Assembly (NCBI RefSeq): GCF_000420305.1
Contig: NZ_ATUR01000005.1
Location: forward strand, 5,001 to 69,000
Source: Novosphingopyxis baekryungensis DSM 16222
GTDB taxonomy: Bacteria > Pseudomonadota > Alphaproteobacteria > Sphingomonadales > Sphingomonadaceae
Reading direction: 5' to 3'
DNA length: 64,000 nt
Position 1 is the stretch's first letter. Every line of letters starts with the position of its first letter. Under the pieces are notes generated by a model. It did no database searches, was not told the origin of the DNA, and saw only the letters and a list, made by a program, of their open reading frames with translations. This document shows positions 19,046-29,524 of this stretch, one piece after another. Both the position numbers and the translations under genes were made by a program.

Positions 19046-20113
19046 TCAATCGTCCGCGTCTGGACCGACCATCATCTCTTCGGCCACATCGTCCTTCTTG
19101 CCGCGAATCTGCCCTTCCAGCTTGTCGAGCATCTCCGGATGCTCCCGCAGGAAGTTCTTGGCGTTCTCCCGCCCCTGACCGATGCGCGTGCTATCATAGC
19201 TGAACCAGGCCCCGGCCTTTTCCACCAGACCGGCTTTGACACCAAGATCGATGATTTCACCCACCTTGGAAATGCCCTCGCCATACATGATGTCGAACTC
19301 AACCTGCTTGAACGGTGGGGCCACCTTGTTCTTCACCACCTTCACGCGCGTGGCGTTGCCCACCACCTCGTCGCGATCCTTGATCTGGCCGGTGCGGCGA
19401 ATGTCGAGGCGAACGGACGCGTAGAATTTCAACGCATTACCGCCAGTCGTCGTCTCCGGGTTACCGTACATCACACCGATCTTCATGCGCAGCTGGTTAA
19501 TAAAGATAACCATACACTTGGATTTGCTGATCGACCCGGTGAGCTTGCGCAGTGACTGGCTCATCAGACGTGCCTGCAGACCGACATGACTGTCGCCCAT
19601 CTCGCCCTCGATCTCCGCGCGCGGGACCAGGGCGGCAACGGAATCGATCACCAGAATGTCCACCGCGTTGGAGCGCACCAGCGTGTCGCAGATCTCGAGC
19701 GCCTGCTCACCCGTATCGGGCTGCGAGACGATGAGATTGTCGACATCCACACCAAGCTTTTTGGCATAGACCGGATCGAGCGCATGCTCGGCATCGATAA
19801 AGGCGGCGGTGCCACCCTTCTTCTGGCATTCGGCCACGGTGTGCAGGGCGAGCGTGGTCTTGCCCGAGCTTTCCGGACCATAGACCTCGATAATGCGGCC
19901 CTTGGGCAGGCCGCCAATGCCGAGGGCAATATCGAGGCCGAGCGATCCGGTCGAAATCGCCTCGATCTCAATCGCCTCACGGCTGCCCAGTTTCATGGCA
20001 GAGCCCTTGCCAAAGGCGCGGTCAATCTGCGCCAGCGCGGCGTCGAGTGCCTTTTCGCGGTCCATATCGCTTATCCGTTCGTTCGATTCGATGACTTTGA
20101 GTTTGGCAGCCAT
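19046..20113 (-). CDS. recA: recombinase RecA
   Basis: A 355-residue RecA that forms filaments on single-stranded DNA, catalyses strand exchange and stimulates LexA self-cleavage. Walker [10 protein letters not shown] (about 72-80), [11 protein letters not shown] as Walker B region and the C-terminal acidic tail (ending GPDADD) are clear. The ATG at 20113 ([11 protein letters not shown]) is chosen because AGGGGACG lies just upstream; the in-frame ATG at 20146 has no such site and lies inside a palindrome. A LexA box is centred about 84 bases upstream. Normal length. Confidence 0.96.
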   Translation of the reverse strand: MAAKLKVIESNERISDMDREKALDAALAQIDRAFGKGSAMKLGSREAIEIEAISTGSLGLDIALGIGGLPKGRIIEVYGPESSGKTTLALHTVAECQKKGGTAAFIDAEHALDPVYAKKLGVDVDNLIVSQPDTGEQALEICDTLVRSNAVDILVIDSVAALVPRAEIEGEMGDSHVGLQARLMSQSLRKLTGSISKSKCMVIFINQLRMKIGVMYGNPETTTGGNALKFYASVRLDIRRTGQIKDRDEVVGNATRVKVVKNKVAPPFKQVEFDIMYGEGISKVGEIIDLGVKAGLVEKAGAWFSYDSTRIGQGRENAKNFLREHPEMLDKLEGQIRGKKDDVAEEMMVGPDADD

Positions 20114-20141
20114 ATCACGTCCCCTGTTCTGGTTCAGCTTT

Positions 20142-20158
20142 GCCATCGAGTCGATGGC
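20142..20158. promoter_or_regulatory. 17-base palindrome in recA leader
   Basis: GCCATCGA-G-TCGATGGC is a perfect inverted repeat with 8-base arms in the predicted 5' untranslated region of recA, about 30 bases before the chosen start. It may form a leader hairpin or be a DNA-binding site; its role is unknown. Confidence 0.4.
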
Positions 20159-20189
20159 TTAAACTCCATGTACATATTTTGTTCTCAAA

Positions 20190-20204
20190 GAACAAGTAGG
20201 GAAC
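20190..20204 (-). promoter_or_regulatory. LexA (SOS) box upstream of recA
   Basis: On the minus strand the sequence is GTTC-CCTACTT-GTTC, an exact match to the alphaproteobacterial SOS operator GTTC-N7-GTTC, about 77 bases before the recA start. A second GTTC...GAAC pair overlaps at 20181-20193. LexA repression relieved by DNA damage is the expected regulation. Confidence 0.8.
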
Positions 20205-20231
20205 GCACACTGCTCGGTCCGGCGCGGCCGA

Positions 20232-22646
20232 TCAGTCTTTCTTGCGCGACGCCCGCAGGACGTCACCCACCGCCTCGGCGATCTGCTGCACGCTGAACGG
20301 CTTTGGCAGGAACCCGATATTGTCCAGATCGATGCTCTCGCGCAGCTGCTCCTCGGCATAGCCTGACATGAACAGGATCGGCAGATCCGGGCGCTGCCGG
20401 CGCAATTTGCGCGCCATGGCGGGGCCATCCATATTGGGCATCACAACGTCCGAAACCACAAGATCATAGGGCCGCCCCTCTGCGATCGTTTCCAGCGCCT
20501 CTTCCCCGTCCGACGCGGTTTCCACCGTATAGCCCTGCCGCTCCAGCGCGCGCTGTGCCACCGCGCGCACCATATCCTCATCCTCCACGATCAGGATCGA
20601 GCCGGTACCCCAGGTCTCTTCTTTCGGCTCCGGCTCTGCCTTGGTGATGTTGCGCGTGCTCTGCCCGGGCGCCGCTTTGTGCACCGGCAAATAGATTTCG
20701 AAGCGCGCCCCGCCGCCCACCACATTGCGCGCGAAAATATAACCGCCCGACTGTTTCACGATGCCGTAGACGGTCGAAAGACCGAGGCCCGTGCCCTTGC
20801 CCATCTCCTTGGTGGTGAAAAAGGGCTCGAAAATCTTGGCCATCACTTCTTTGGGGATGCCGACGCCGCTATCGGTGACCGACAGCAGGATATAATGGCC
20901 CTCCGGCAGCACGTCGCTTTCCAGCGCGCGGACATCCTTGGGCTCCACGGCTGCGGTCTCGATCCGCACGACGCCGCCGCCCTTCTTCGCCTCCATGATC
21001 GCATCGCGCGCATTGACGCCGAGATTGACGATCACCTGCTCCAATTGCCCCGGATCGGCGCGCACTGGACCAAGCCCGCGACCATGGCGCACATCCAGCT
21101 TCACCGCTTCGCCGAGCAGGCGCCTGAGCAGGTTGGACACGTCGGACACCAGATCGGGCAGCTGGATGACCTGCGGGCGCAGCGTCTGCTGACGCGAAAA
21201 GGCAAGCAGCTGGCGCGTCAGGCTGGCGGCGCGATTGGAGTTGTTCTTGATCTGCTGGATATCGTCATAATGGCTGTCGCCCGGCGTCAGGCGCAGCAGC
21301 ATCAGATCGCAATGGCCGATGATGGCGGTCAGGATATTATTGAAATCATGCGCGACGCCGCCGGCCAGCTGGCCGACGGCCTGCATCTTGGTCTGCTGCG
21401 CCACCTGCCGTTTCAGCTTCGTTTCTTCCCCGGAATCCTTGAGGCTGAGCATCACCGCCGCCTCGCCCAGTCCGCGCACGCCCGACAGGCTGAGCGACAG
21501 CACCTCGTCCGGCCGGTCGAGCGGCCGCACCGCAAGATCGCCGCTGGTCGGTTGCCCGCCGGCATGGCGGCGCACGGCATCGGCCAGCGCGCCCTTGTCC
21601 TCGCGGATCACCAGATCGCCCGGATAAAGCGGCAGGCTGCCATCGGCGAGGCCGGCCAGCTTGGCAAAGCTGTCATTGGCAAACAGAAAGCGACCGTCGC
21701 GGTCCAGCAGGGCCAGGCCGAGCGGCAGATTGGCGAGCAGATTTTCGACATGGGCCAGCGCGGCGGTACGATCCTGCGTCGCGCCGTCCTCATCGCGCAG
21801 CAGCACGAGCGCGGGGCCATCCTCCCGCTCCGGCTCGATCGGCAAATGGATCACGCGCAGCGGCACGCCCCGCCGCCCCTCGGTCTCGAAAAAGATCGCG
21901 CCGCGTTCGTCCGAGCGTAGATAACTCGCAAAATCCCTGCCGGTCAGGCTGCCCTGATCGGCATCGGCGGCGCGCCGGGCAAAGGCGCTGTTGCACGCGC
22001 GGATGCGCCCTTCCGGCCCCAGCGTGGCCGCCATCAGGCCGGAGCGCGCCAGCAGATCGCCCAGATTGCCCGCCACCAGTTCCGCCGCCTCGATCGCCAG
22101 ACTGCGCCGCAGCATCGGCGCGAACTGCCAGACCAGATAATCGTCCCCGGCCCCCGCGCGGCGCAGGGCCAGCCTGTATTCCGCCGCGCCGCGCAGCACG
22201 GCGGGCGCCTCGCTGCGCCCGTCGCGCCACGCCGCGCGCGTCGCCGCAGAGATAGCCTCCGTGCTCTTGGCATCGAAATCCAGCGCCGCCGGTGCACGCG
22301 GGCCGCCCATCCAGCGGGAATAGAGATCGTTGGCGCAGACCAGCCGTCCGGCGCGATCGGTGATGGCAAGGCCGAAATTGGCGAAATCGGCCGCTGCATG
22401 GGTCACGGACCAGTCCGGCGGCAGGACGTCCTGCCGGGGCGCGCTGTCCGCATTCTGCCGAAACAGCAGCGCGAACGCACCGACGCCGATCATACCGGCG
22501 GCCATGCCGGCGGACAGCATGATGTCCCCCGTGGCGACCCAGAGGATCGCGGCGGACAGCATCAGCGCCCCGCCGACGATCAGCGACAAGGGGAGCCGCG
22601 CTGCGGCCAAGCCAGTCCTGCCCGCCGCTGCTCCCCCGTCAATCAC
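20232..22646 (-). CDS. cckA: hybrid histidine kinase CckA (cell-cycle phosphorelay)
   Basis: An 804-residue membrane-bound hybrid kinase. Two N-terminal TM segments (about 15-38 and 42-62) are followed by PAS-like sensor regions (about 80-400), a HisKA domain with phosphorylated His433 in [10 protein letters not shown], an ATPase domain and a C-terminal receiver with [12 protein letters not shown] and the invariant Lys in PKPF. This order and the H-box are those of CckA, which passes phosphate through ChpT to CtrA. It starts with GTG; its AAGGA site overlaps the last codons of the upstream M13 peptidase gene, 9 bases before, so the two are one operon. Confidence 0.92.
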   Translation of the reverse strand: MIDGGAAAGRTGLAAARLPLSLIVGGALMLSAAILWVATGDIMLSAGMAAGMIGVGAFALLFRQNADSAPRQDVLPPDWSVTHAAADFANFGLAITDRAGRLVCANDLYSRWMGGPRAPAALDFDAKSTEAISAATRAAWRDGRSEAPAVLRGAAEYRLALRRAGAGDDYLVWQFAPMLRRSLAIEAAELVAGNLGDLLARSGLMAATLGPEGRIRACNSAFARRAADADQGSLTGRDFASYLRSDERGAIFFETEGRRGVPLRVIHLPIEPEREDGPALVLLRDEDGATQDRTAALAHVENLLANLPLGLALLDRDGRFLFANDSFAKLAGLADGSLPLYPGDLVIREDKGALADAVRRHAGGQPTSGDLAVRPLDRPDEVLSLSLSGVRGLGEAAVMLSLKDSGEETKLKRQVAQQTKMQAVGQLAGGVAHDFNNILTAIIGHCDLMLLRLTPGDSHYDDIQQIKNNSNRAASLTRQLLAFSRQQTLRPQVIQLPDLVSDVSNLLRRLLGEAVKLDVRHGRGLGPVRADPGQLEQVIVNLGVNARDAIMEAKKGGGVVRIETAAVEPKDVRALESDVLPEGHYILLSVTDSGVGIPKEVMAKIFEPFFTTKEMGKGTGLGLSTVYGIVKQSGGYIFARNVVGGGARFEIYLPVHKAAPGQSTRNITKAEPEPKEETWGTGSILIVEDEDMVRAVAQRALERQGYTVETASDGEEALETIAEGRPYDLVVSDVVMPNMDGPAMARKLRRQRPDLPILFMSGYAEEQLRESIDLDNIGFLPKPFSVQQIAEAVGDVLRASRKKD

Positions 22647-22655
22647 ATAATATCC

Positions 22656-24755
22656 TTACCAGATGCGCACCCGCTCATCGGGGGCCAGATAGAGTTTGCT
22701 GTCCGTCTTCGGATCGAAGGCGTCATACCATTTGTCAAGGTTGCGCACGACCCAGGCGCGCTGCTCCGAAGGGCTGTGCGGATCGGTGTTGAGGCGCTGC
22801 GATAGGTTGCTTTCGCGGTAATTGCGCCGCCAGACCTGCGCCCAGGCCAGGAAAAAGCGCTCATCGCCGGTAAAGCCATCGATCACTGGTGCTTCTTCGC
22901 CGTTGAGCGCGGTTTTATAGGCATCATAGGCCACGGTAAGGCCCGCCAGATCGCCGATATTCTCACCCAGCGTAAACTCGCCCTTCACGAACTCGCCCGG
23001 AAGCGGCTCATATTGGTCATACTGGGCGACCAGCGCCTTGCTGGCCTTGTTGAAGGCGGCAACGTCTTCCGGCGTCCACCAGTCGGACAGGCGGCCATTT
23101 TCGTCATATTTCGAACCCTGATCGTCGAAATGATGGCTGATCTCATGACCGATCACCGCGCCGATGCCGCCATAATTCACCGCCGGGTCGGCATTGGGAT
23201 CGAAAAAGGGCGGCTGCAAGATCGCGGCCGGGAAGACGATCTCGTTCATGCCGAAATTGGCATAGGCGTTCACCGTCTGCGGCAGCATACCCCATTCATA
23301 GCGGCGGATCGGCTGCCCGAGCTTGGAGATATTGTCCGCATATTGGAAATTATTCCCACGGATCTGATTGCCGAACAGATCGTCGGTTTTGATCTCGACG
23401 GCGCTATAATCCTTCCACCGATCAGGATAGCCGATCTTGGTGGTGAAATTGGCCAGCTTGGCGAGCGCGCGTTCCTTGGTCTGCGGCTGCATCCATTCCA
23501 GCCCCTGAATGCGGCGGCCCATCGCGGCCAGCACATTGTCGACCAGCTCGTTCATCGCGGCCTTGGTCGGTGCGGGGAAATATTCGGCGGCATATTCCTT
23601 GCCGACTTCCTCGCCCAGCACGTCTTCGGTGAAGTTCACGCCGCGTTTCCAGCGCACTTCGCGCTCGGGCGTGCCGTTCAGGGTCGTGCCGTAAAAGGCG
23701 AAGCTTTCATTGGAGATCGCCTCGGGCAGCACATCGGACAGATTGTCGAGGCTGCGGATCATCAGCTGATCCTTCAGCACCGCCAGATCGGCATTGCCGA
23801 TGATGCCGGCAATGCCCTGCACCGCGCTTGGCTGCGCCACGATCAGTTCCTCGATCTGCGGGCTGGTTGCCTTCAGCATGGCCGCGATGTCGAAGCCCGG
23901 CGTCATCGCCTGCAGCTCGGCCACGGTCATCTTGTTGTAGGTCTTGGTCGCGTCGGAGCTGTCTTCCTTGGTCCAGTGCGCCTCGGCGATCTGCTTCTCC
24001 ATATCGAAGATGGCCTGCGCCCGGGCGGCGCCATTGGCCTCCCCCGCCAGTTCGAACATCTTGGTCAGATGGGCGATATATTTTGCGCGGATATCGGCGA
24101 ACCGCTCCGAATCGCCCAGATAATAATCGCGATCCGGCAGGCCGAGACCGCCCTGATACATGTTGAAGATATAGGTTTCGGGGTTCTTGTCGTCCTGGCC
24201 GACATAACCGGCCACAGGGCCGCGCACGCCATTGCGCGCCGCATCGACGAGAAGCAGGGCATAGTCTTCCTTGTTGTCCAGCGCGGCAATCTTGCCGAGC
24301 CACGGCTTGATCGGCGCAAGACCCTTGGCCTCCACCGCATCGCTGTCCAGATAGCTGGCATAGGCGCGGCCGATCTTGTTGTCCGGATCGCCCTTGGCGG
24401 CATCGAGCACATTCTTCACACGTTCCTGGCTCAAATCGGCCAGCGCAGTGAACATGCCGTAATTGGATTTGTCCGCCGGAATGGTGGTCGTGGCCGCCCA
24501 GGTGCCATTGGCATAACCGTAAAAATCATCACCCGGCGCGATGTCGCGGTTCATGCCCTGCTCGTCGAACCCGAAAGTGCCGATTTCCGGCTTGCCATCA
24601 GCGCGGGACGGCTCGGCCGATGCATCGGCATCGGCGGACAAGGCCGCTTCCGCCTTGGATTTGGTTTGCGCATCCATGTCCTGCGCGGTGGCGGCATGGG
24701 CACCGAGCGCCATCGGCGCGGCGGCAATCAGGAGAAGCGAGCGAAAGGCTGTCAT
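22656..24755 (-). CDS. M13 family metallopeptidase (neprilysin-like), exported
   Basis: A 699-residue zinc endopeptidase with a signal peptide (about 1-24, MTAFRSLLLIAAAPMALGAHA). A low-complexity Ala/Asp stretch follows, then the M13 N-domain, the motif NEIVFPAAILQPPFF, the zinc site HEISH (within VIGHEISHHFDDQG) and the third-ligand motif ENIGDLAGL. The C-terminus RVRIW matches the end conserved in M13 enzymes. The ATG at 24755 has GAGGA upstream and begins the signal peptide. It is immediately followed by cckA. M13 enzymes degrade small peptides in the periplasm. Confidence 0.93.
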   Translation of the reverse strand: MTAFRSLLLIAAAPMALGAHAATAQDMDAQTKSKAEAALSADADASAEPSRADGKPEIGTFGFDEQGMNRDIAPGDDFYGYANGTWAATTTIPADKSNYGMFTALADLSQERVKNVLDAAKGDPDNKIGRAYASYLDSDAVEAKGLAPIKPWLGKIAALDNKEDYALLLVDAARNGVRGPVAGYVGQDDKNPETYIFNMYQGGLGLPDRDYYLGDSERFADIRAKYIAHLTKMFELAGEANGAARAQAIFDMEKQIAEAHWTKEDSSDATKTYNKMTVAELQAMTPGFDIAAMLKATSPQIEELIVAQPSAVQGIAGIIGNADLAVLKDQLMIRSLDNLSDVLPEAISNESFAFYGTTLNGTPEREVRWKRGVNFTEDVLGEEVGKEYAAEYFPAPTKAAMNELVDNVLAAMGRRIQGLEWMQPQTKERALAKLANFTTKIGYPDRWKDYSAVEIKTDDLFGNQIRGNNFQYADNISKLGQPIRRYEWGMLPQTVNAYANFGMNEIVFPAAILQPPFFDPNADPAVNYGGIGAVIGHEISHHFDDQGSKYDENGRLSDWWTPEDVAAFNKASKALVAQYDQYEPLPGEFVKGEFTLGENIGDLAGLTVAYDAYKTALNGEEAPVIDGFTGDERFFLAWAQVWRRNYRESNLSQRLNTDPHSPSEQRAWVVRNLDKWYDAFDPKTDSKLYLAPDERVRIW

Positions 24756-24921
24756 AATATATCCTCGAAACAATATGTTTTGGCGCTGGAGATGCACCGG
24801 CGATCCCTGGCAGGCAAGAGCGCGCAGGATGCTCGTCGACCAAGCGTTGATGAGAGACAATAAACGACAGCGCTTTACGCTGCGCTGAACAGGCATGCGC
24901 CCGCCTATTTCACCAGCCCGT

Positions 24922-25506
24922 CTATTCCGTCAGCTTGCGCTTGTGTTGCTGCGCGTAGAGCCGCAGCCGCTGCCGCCGCCTCTTGCCCTGCCGCAGGCGC
25001 CAGCCGAAACTGGCGAGCAAATAGCCGACCGATGCAAACAGAATGCCGAGCACCACCATGCCAAAAGCGGTCACACCGGCTTCGCGGAGAAACCAGCTGA
25101 GCCACATGCCGAATTCGCTGCGCACCTGATTGTTGAGCGGGGTGCCCACCGTCATCGCGTCGATCCGCAGGATGAACCGGCCCAGCCTGTTGGCCACGAC
25201 CACCCAGAAGGGATAGGTGAACGGATTGGTGATAAAGGTCGTCACCACCGCAACCGGCACGTTCGCCCGCACCGGCAGAGCCAGCAGGGCGGCGGCAATG
25301 ATCTGGCCCACGGGCACCCAGAAACCCGCCAGCATGCCCAGCGCGATCCCGCGCGGCACCGAACGCCGGGTAAAGCGCCACAGATCCGGCCGGAGCACGC
25401 GCCCTGCAAAGGGTTTGAGGAAACGGTTTTCGCCCATCTCATCGCGGGTGGGCATCTTCATCCCCATCCGCTCATGCATCCGGCGGCGGGGCGGCTCGTC
25501 AGCCAT
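24922..25506 (-). CDS. DUF2062 inner-membrane protein
   Basis: A 194-residue membrane protein with a basic N-terminus, a hydrophobic core of about three helices (about 52-75, 80-105, 140-172) and a highly basic tail. Motifs such as [18 protein letters not shown] and [10 protein letters not shown] are those of DUF2062, a family of unknown function. Its start overlaps the end of smpB by 8 bases, so it is probably translated from the smpB transcript. Confidence 0.88.
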   Translation of the reverse strand: MADEPPRRRMHERMGMKMPTRDEMGENRFLKPFAGRVLRPDLWRFTRRSVPRGIALGMLAGFWVPVGQIIAAALLALPVRANVPVAVVTTFITNPFTYPFWVVVANRLGRFILRIDAMTVGTPLNNQVRSEFGMWLSWFLREAGVTAFGMVVLGILFASVGYLLASFGWRLRQGKRRRQRLRLYAQQHKRKLTE

Positions 25507-25981
25507 GGTTGCGCAGCAGTCTGCCCTGCTCCCGCTTCCAGTCCCGTTCCTTTTCGGATGCGCGCTTGTCCGGTGCCTTCTTGCCCTTGGCCAGCGCCAG
25601 CTCCACCTTCACTCGCCCGCGCGAATTGAAATAGATGGACAGCGGAACCAGCGTCATGCCCTTGCGCGCCACGGCACCGTAGAATTTCTCGATCTCGCGG
25701 GCGTGGAGCAGCAATTTGCGCGGGCGCTTGGCATCGTGATTGTGACGGTTGCCATGGCTGAATTCCGGCACGGTGGCGTTGATGAGGAACACCTCGTCAT
25801 CCTTCACCTCGGCAAAGCTCTCGGCAATCGAGCCTTCGCCGAAACGCAGCGACTTCACCTCGGTCCCGGTCAGCGCGATCCCGGCCTCGAACACCTCGTC
25901 GATGAAGAAATCATAACGGGCGCGCCGGTTCTCGGCGACGATCTTGGTTTTTTCAAAACTGGCGGGGCGGGGACGGGCCAT
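25499..25981 (-). CDS. smpB: SsrA-binding protein SmpB
   Basis: A 160-residue partner of tmRNA in trans-translation: it binds the tRNA-like domain and places it in the A site of stalled ribosomes. The OB-fold core begins at about residue 14 ([21 protein letters not shown]) and includes GTEVKSLR and [20 protein letters not shown]; the basic C-terminal tail ([14 protein letters not shown]) is the part that reaches the ribosome decoding site. The tmRNA gene is also in this window (near 56.2 kb). Coupled with DUF2062 downstream. Confidence 0.96.
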   Translation of the reverse strand: MARPRPASFEKTKIVAENRRARYDFFIDEVFEAGIALTGTEVKSLRFGEGSIAESFAEVKDDEVFLINATVPEFSHGNRHNHDAKRPRKLLLHAREIEKFYGAVARKGMTLVPLSIYFNSRGRVKVELALAKGKKAPDKRASEKERDWKREQGRLLRNHG

Positions 25982-26187
25982 GGTGCGGGCCTATATAGGA
26001 AGAAGAATGGGAATGCGAAGAGCTTGGCGAATGTCAGGTGCCGAATAGCGCAAAGACAGCGGCGCGGCGTGCTCCGTTCGTCCGGCGCGGCGTTGCGGAC
26101 CTGTGCGTGGTTGCGCCCGGCGCCGCTAGGGCGCGCCGAAAAGCCATGTCTGCATCAGGCACGTGCGCGAGGTTCGACTGATGCTGT

Positions 26188-27063
26188 CTATAGAAGCCCA
26201 GCCTTCTCCAGCGCCGCATCGATGCGCTGCTTCGCCTCATCCGTCGGCTCCATGATCGGCAGCCGCACCTCCGGCGAAAAACCGGGCCGGATCCGCGACA
26301 GTGCATATTTCACGGGGCCGGGCGAGCTGTCGCAGAACATGGCGCTGTGCAGCGGATAGAGCCGATCCTGCAGTTCCAGCGCACGATCATAATCGCCAGC
26401 GGCGCAGGCCGCCTGGAATTCGGCGCACAGGGCCGGAGCCACATTGGCGGTCACCGAGATGCAGCCCTTCCCGCCCATCGCCATGTAACCCAGCGCCAGA
26501 TAATCATTGCCGGACAGCTGCACGAAGTCCGGCCCGCAGGCGATGCGCTGTTGCGGGATGCGCTCCATATCCGCCGTCGCGTCCTTCACCCCGACGACGC
26601 CAGGCATTTTCGCCAGCGCCGCCATCGTCTCCACGCTGATGTCCACGGCGCAGCGGCCCGGAATATTGTAGATCAGGACGGGCAGATCGCAGCCTGCGGT
26701 CACATGCTCAAAATGCGCGACGATGCCGCGCTGGCTGGGCCGATTGTAATAAGGCGGCACCATCAGGCCCGCATCGGCGCCGACATCCTTGGCGCGCTGC
26801 AGATTGACGAGCGCCACGGCGCTGTCGTTCGATCCGCAGCCCGCAATGACCGGTACCCGGCCCGCGGCCTGCTCCACGCAGACCTGCACCACATGGAAAT
26901 GATCGTCGATCGTCTGCGTCGCTGCTTCGCCCGTGGTGCCGCACGGCACCAGCGCCTGCGATCCGCTCTCGATCTGCCAGTCGATAAAATCTCGGAATAC
27001 GGCCTCGTCGAACGCTCCGCCGCGAAAGGGGGTCACCAGGGCCGGAATGGAGCCGGAAAACAT
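26188..27063 (-). CDS. dapA: 4-hydroxy-tetrahydrodipicolinate synthase
   Basis: A 291-residue class I aldolase of lysine and diaminopimelate synthesis, condensing pyruvate with aspartate semialdehyde. Visible are the GTTGE motif (about 42-46), PPYYNRPSQRG, YNIPGR and the Schiff-base lysine in VGVKDATAD (about 160). GGAG precedes the ATG at 27063. About 200 bases without a gene separate it from smpB, and the lytic transglycosylase gene is divergent upstream. Confidence 0.95.
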   Translation of the reverse strand: MFSGSIPALVTPFRGGAFDEAVFRDFIDWQIESGSQALVPCGTTGEAATQTIDDHFHVVQVCVEQAAGRVPVIAGCGSNDSAVALVNLQRAKDVGADAGLMVPPYYNRPSQRGIVAHFEHVTAGCDLPVLIYNIPGRCAVDISVETMAALAKMPGVVGVKDATADMERIPQQRIACGPDFVQLSGNDYLALGYMAMGGKGCISVTANVAPALCAEFQAACAAGDYDRALELQDRLYPLHSAMFCDSSPGPVKYALSRIRPGFSPEVRLPIMEPTDEAKQRIDAALEKAGLL

Positions 27064-27162
27064 TGTGTCTAATCTCCGCAGCGGCCAAGAGGTCGGTCAA
27101 TTCGGCGGAGAGCTGCGCCCCGCCATTCCCGTTCAGCGCCTGATAAGGAGCCTCCCCCTATC

Positions 27163-29403
27163 ATGTCCAGCATGGTAAAGCGTTTCTACATTCCCCTCGC
27201 CCTCCTCACCACCACCAGCGCGCTGGTGCCCGCTGCAGCCCAGCAGCGGTTGGTGCCGGATTCCTTTTCGCTGAAAGGTGCGCCGCAATCGCTGCTGCCG
27301 GCATCGATGATGGCCAGCGGCGCGGCAGCGCGGGCAGACAGGCCGATGCAGTTCGGTGAGCCGAAGCCGCTTCCCCCGCTGCCGGGCGAGCAGCCGCGCA
27401 CGAGCGCCCAGCCACAACAGCAGGCGCAGGTTCCGGTGCCGCCGCAGCCCGCGCCGCAGGTTCAACAAGCGCCCCAGCCGCAGCTGCCAGCGACAACGAA
27501 TCCGCAACTGCAGCAGCAATGGGATGCCGCCGCCGCGCAGCTGGCCGATCCGAGCCGGGGCAATATTCCCGCCGCCTTCCAGCGCTGGAAATCGCTGAGC
27601 TCCTCAGACAATCTCACCTTTCCCGATTATGCCGGTTTCCTGATGAGCTATCCCGGCTGGCCGGGCGAGGACCGCATGCGCCAGAACGCCGAACAGGCGA
27701 TCGAGCTTGGCTATTATCCGCCGCAGCAAGTGGTCGCCTATTTCCAGCGGTTCGAACCCGTCACCAACACGGGCCGTGCACAATATGCCATCGCGCTGGC
27801 CAATAGCGGCGATCAGCAGCAGGCCGCGGCCTGGGCGCAAAAGGCATGGGATGGCGGCCCGCTGTCCGATATTGCCGAGACCACGCTGATGGGCATGTTC
27901 GCCAGCAAGTTCACCACCGCCGATTATGATCAGCGCATCGACGCACTGCTCTGGGCGGGCGCGACCAATGATGCGGGCGAATTGCTGGCCTATGCCAGTC
28001 CGCAGAACCGGCAGCTGTTCATGGACCGGCTGGCGATCAAGACCCGCTCGTCCGATTTGTCCAGCGCGCTCTACCGCAACGATCAGGCCTCGCTTTCCAA
28101 CCCCGGCTATCTGACCGACCGCGCGACCTATATGCGCGCCAACGGGCAGAGCTATGAGGTGCGCGAAATGCTGGCCAACCGCCCGCCACTCACCGGCTAT
28201 CCCGTCGATGCCGAGGAATGGTATGAGACCCTCCTCGTCAACGCCCGCGCCGCGGAGAATGACGGGCAGAACGAACTGGCCTATCGCATCGCCAGCCGCG
28301 TGGAAGATGCCTTCCCCGTCGGCACCGACATCAGCGGCGAGGCGCTGGGCGTGCGCGATGACTATACCAGCCTGACCTGGCTGGCCGGGCAGACCGCCTA
28401 TTACAAGCTGGGCCGCTTCGGCGATGCGGCGCGCATGTTCGCGCTCTACGGCGCTGCCGCGCGCTCACCGCAGACCATCACCAAGGGGCTGTACTGGGCG
28501 GCCATCTCGGCGGAAAAGGCGGGCGATCAGGCGTCGGCCAATCAATATTATGAGCGGGCCGCGCGCTATTATGATCATTTCTACGGCCAGCTGGCCCTGG
28601 AAAAACTTGGCCGTCCGATCCCAAAGGTCACCAAGGACGTCGCCAAGCTGACGGCATCGGGCACGCCCGATTCGCGGCCCGTATATCTCGCGGCGCAGGC
28701 GGCTGGGCAATATGGCACCTGGCAGGACCAGTCCGCCTTTCTGCGCGCCATCGCCAACAACGCCAAGAGCGAGGAAGAACATCTCGCGGCGGTCAATCTG
28801 TCGACCTATCTCGGCCGTCCCGATCTGGCCGTGATGGCCGGGCGCAATGCGCGGGTGAATGAACTGGACGCTGTGATCCCCTATGCCTTCCCCACCGTAC
28901 CGGTGCCGGGCGAGGAGGCCTATAACTGGACCATGGTGCATGCCATTGCGCGGCAGGAAAGCCAGTTCGACCGGCAGGCGCGCAGCCATGCCGGGGCGAG
29001 CGGCCTGATGCAGCTGATGCCAGGCACCGCCCGCGAAGTCGCCGGACGCGCCAATCTCAGCTACAGCCCCAGCGCGCTGACCAGCGATCCGGCCTATAAT
29101 ATCCGGCTCGGGTCCAGCTATTTCCAGCGCATGCTCGATTATTATGGCGGCAGTTACCCGCTTGCCGTGGCCGCGTACAATGCCGGGCCGGGCAATGTGA
29201 ACAAATGGCTCGCCAGCAATGGCGATCCGCGCATGGGCGGGGTCGATATCGTGAAATGGGTGGAGGACATCCCGTTTTACGAGACCAAGAATTATGTGCA
29301 GCGCGTGCTGGAAAATGCCGTGATGTACGACGCGCTCTATCCCGAACATGCCCGTTTTCGGAACGCCGGGAACCGCACCGTGAGCAATTATCTGGGGCGG
29401 TAG
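27163..29403 (+). CDS. lytic murein transglycosylase (Slt70-like)
   Basis: A 746-residue exported peptidoglycan-cleaving enzyme. A signal peptide (about 1-26) is followed by a Gln/Pro-rich linker (about 65-115), a long alpha-helical superhelix and a C-terminal SLT domain (about 580-735). The catalytic Glu is in ARQESQFD (about 595), followed by SGLMQLMPGTA and AVAAYNAGPGNVNKW, typical of family 1. TAAGGAG lies upstream of the ATG at 27163; a second ATG at 27172 is also possible. It recycles or remodels murein in the periplasm. Confidence 0.93.
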   Translation: MSSMVKRFYIPLALLTTTSALVPAAAQQRLVPDSFSLKGAPQSLLPASMMASGAAARADRPMQFGEPKPLPPLPGEQPRTSAQPQQQAQVPVPPQPAPQVQQAPQPQLPATTNPQLQQQWDAAAAQLADPSRGNIPAAFQRWKSLSSSDNLTFPDYAGFLMSYPGWPGEDRMRQNAEQAIELGYYPPQQVVAYFQRFEPVTNTGRAQYAIALANSGDQQQAAAWAQKAWDGGPLSDIAETTLMGMFASKFTTADYDQRIDALLWAGATNDAGELLAYASPQNRQLFMDRLAIKTRSSDLSSALYRNDQASLSNPGYLTDRATYMRANGQSYEVREMLANRPPLTGYPVDAEEWYETLLVNARAAENDGQNELAYRIASRVEDAFPVGTDISGEALGVRDDYTSLTWLAGQTAYYKLGRFGDAARMFALYGAAARSPQTITKGLYWAAISAEKAGDQASANQYYERAARYYDHFYGQLALEKLGRPIPKVTKDVAKLTASGTPDSRPVYLAAQAAGQYGTWQDQSAFLRAIANNAKSEEEHLAAVNLSTYLGRPDLAVMAGRNARVNELDAVIPYAFPTVPVPGEEAYNWTMVHAIARQESQFDRQARSHAGASGLMQLMPGTAREVAGRANLSYSPSALTSDPAYNIRLGSSYFQRMLDYYGGSYPLAVAAYNAGPGNVNKWLASNGDPRMGGVDIVKWVEDIPFYETKNYVQRVLENAVMYDALYPEHARFRNAGNRTVSNYLGR

Positions 29404-29426
29404 GGACCGCTTCGCTCCCGTCTGTC

Positions 29427-29494
29427 AATCCGGCGCAGGCCGGGGTCTCGTACAGTGCAGCGCGCGGTGGGACTCCGGTCCTCGCCGGCATGAC
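29427..29494. repeat. REP-like composite repeat after the transglycosylase gene
   Basis: The segment CCGGCGCAGGCCGG plus GGTCTCG (29430-29450) and the partner CCGG-TCCTCG-CCGG (29475-29488) followed by CATGACG repeat the two-hairpin arrangement found at 6861-6927, with the same order and nearly the same spacing. It occupies the spacer before greB and may act in termination or mRNA stability. Confidence 0.65.
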
Positions 29495-29524
29495 GGCGGT
29501 GGACTGGTTTGCTAGGGCCGCGCG

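Noticed and set aside
25982-26187. A 206-base spacer between smpB and dapA with a 90-residue minus-strand frame
   Set aside because: The frame overlaps the end of dapA and has no protein-like features; I see neither gene nor terminator.
27747-27760. GGTTCGAACCC, which resembles a tRNA T-loop
   Set aside because: It is inside the lytic transglycosylase coding sequence and no acceptor or anticodon arm can be formed around it.
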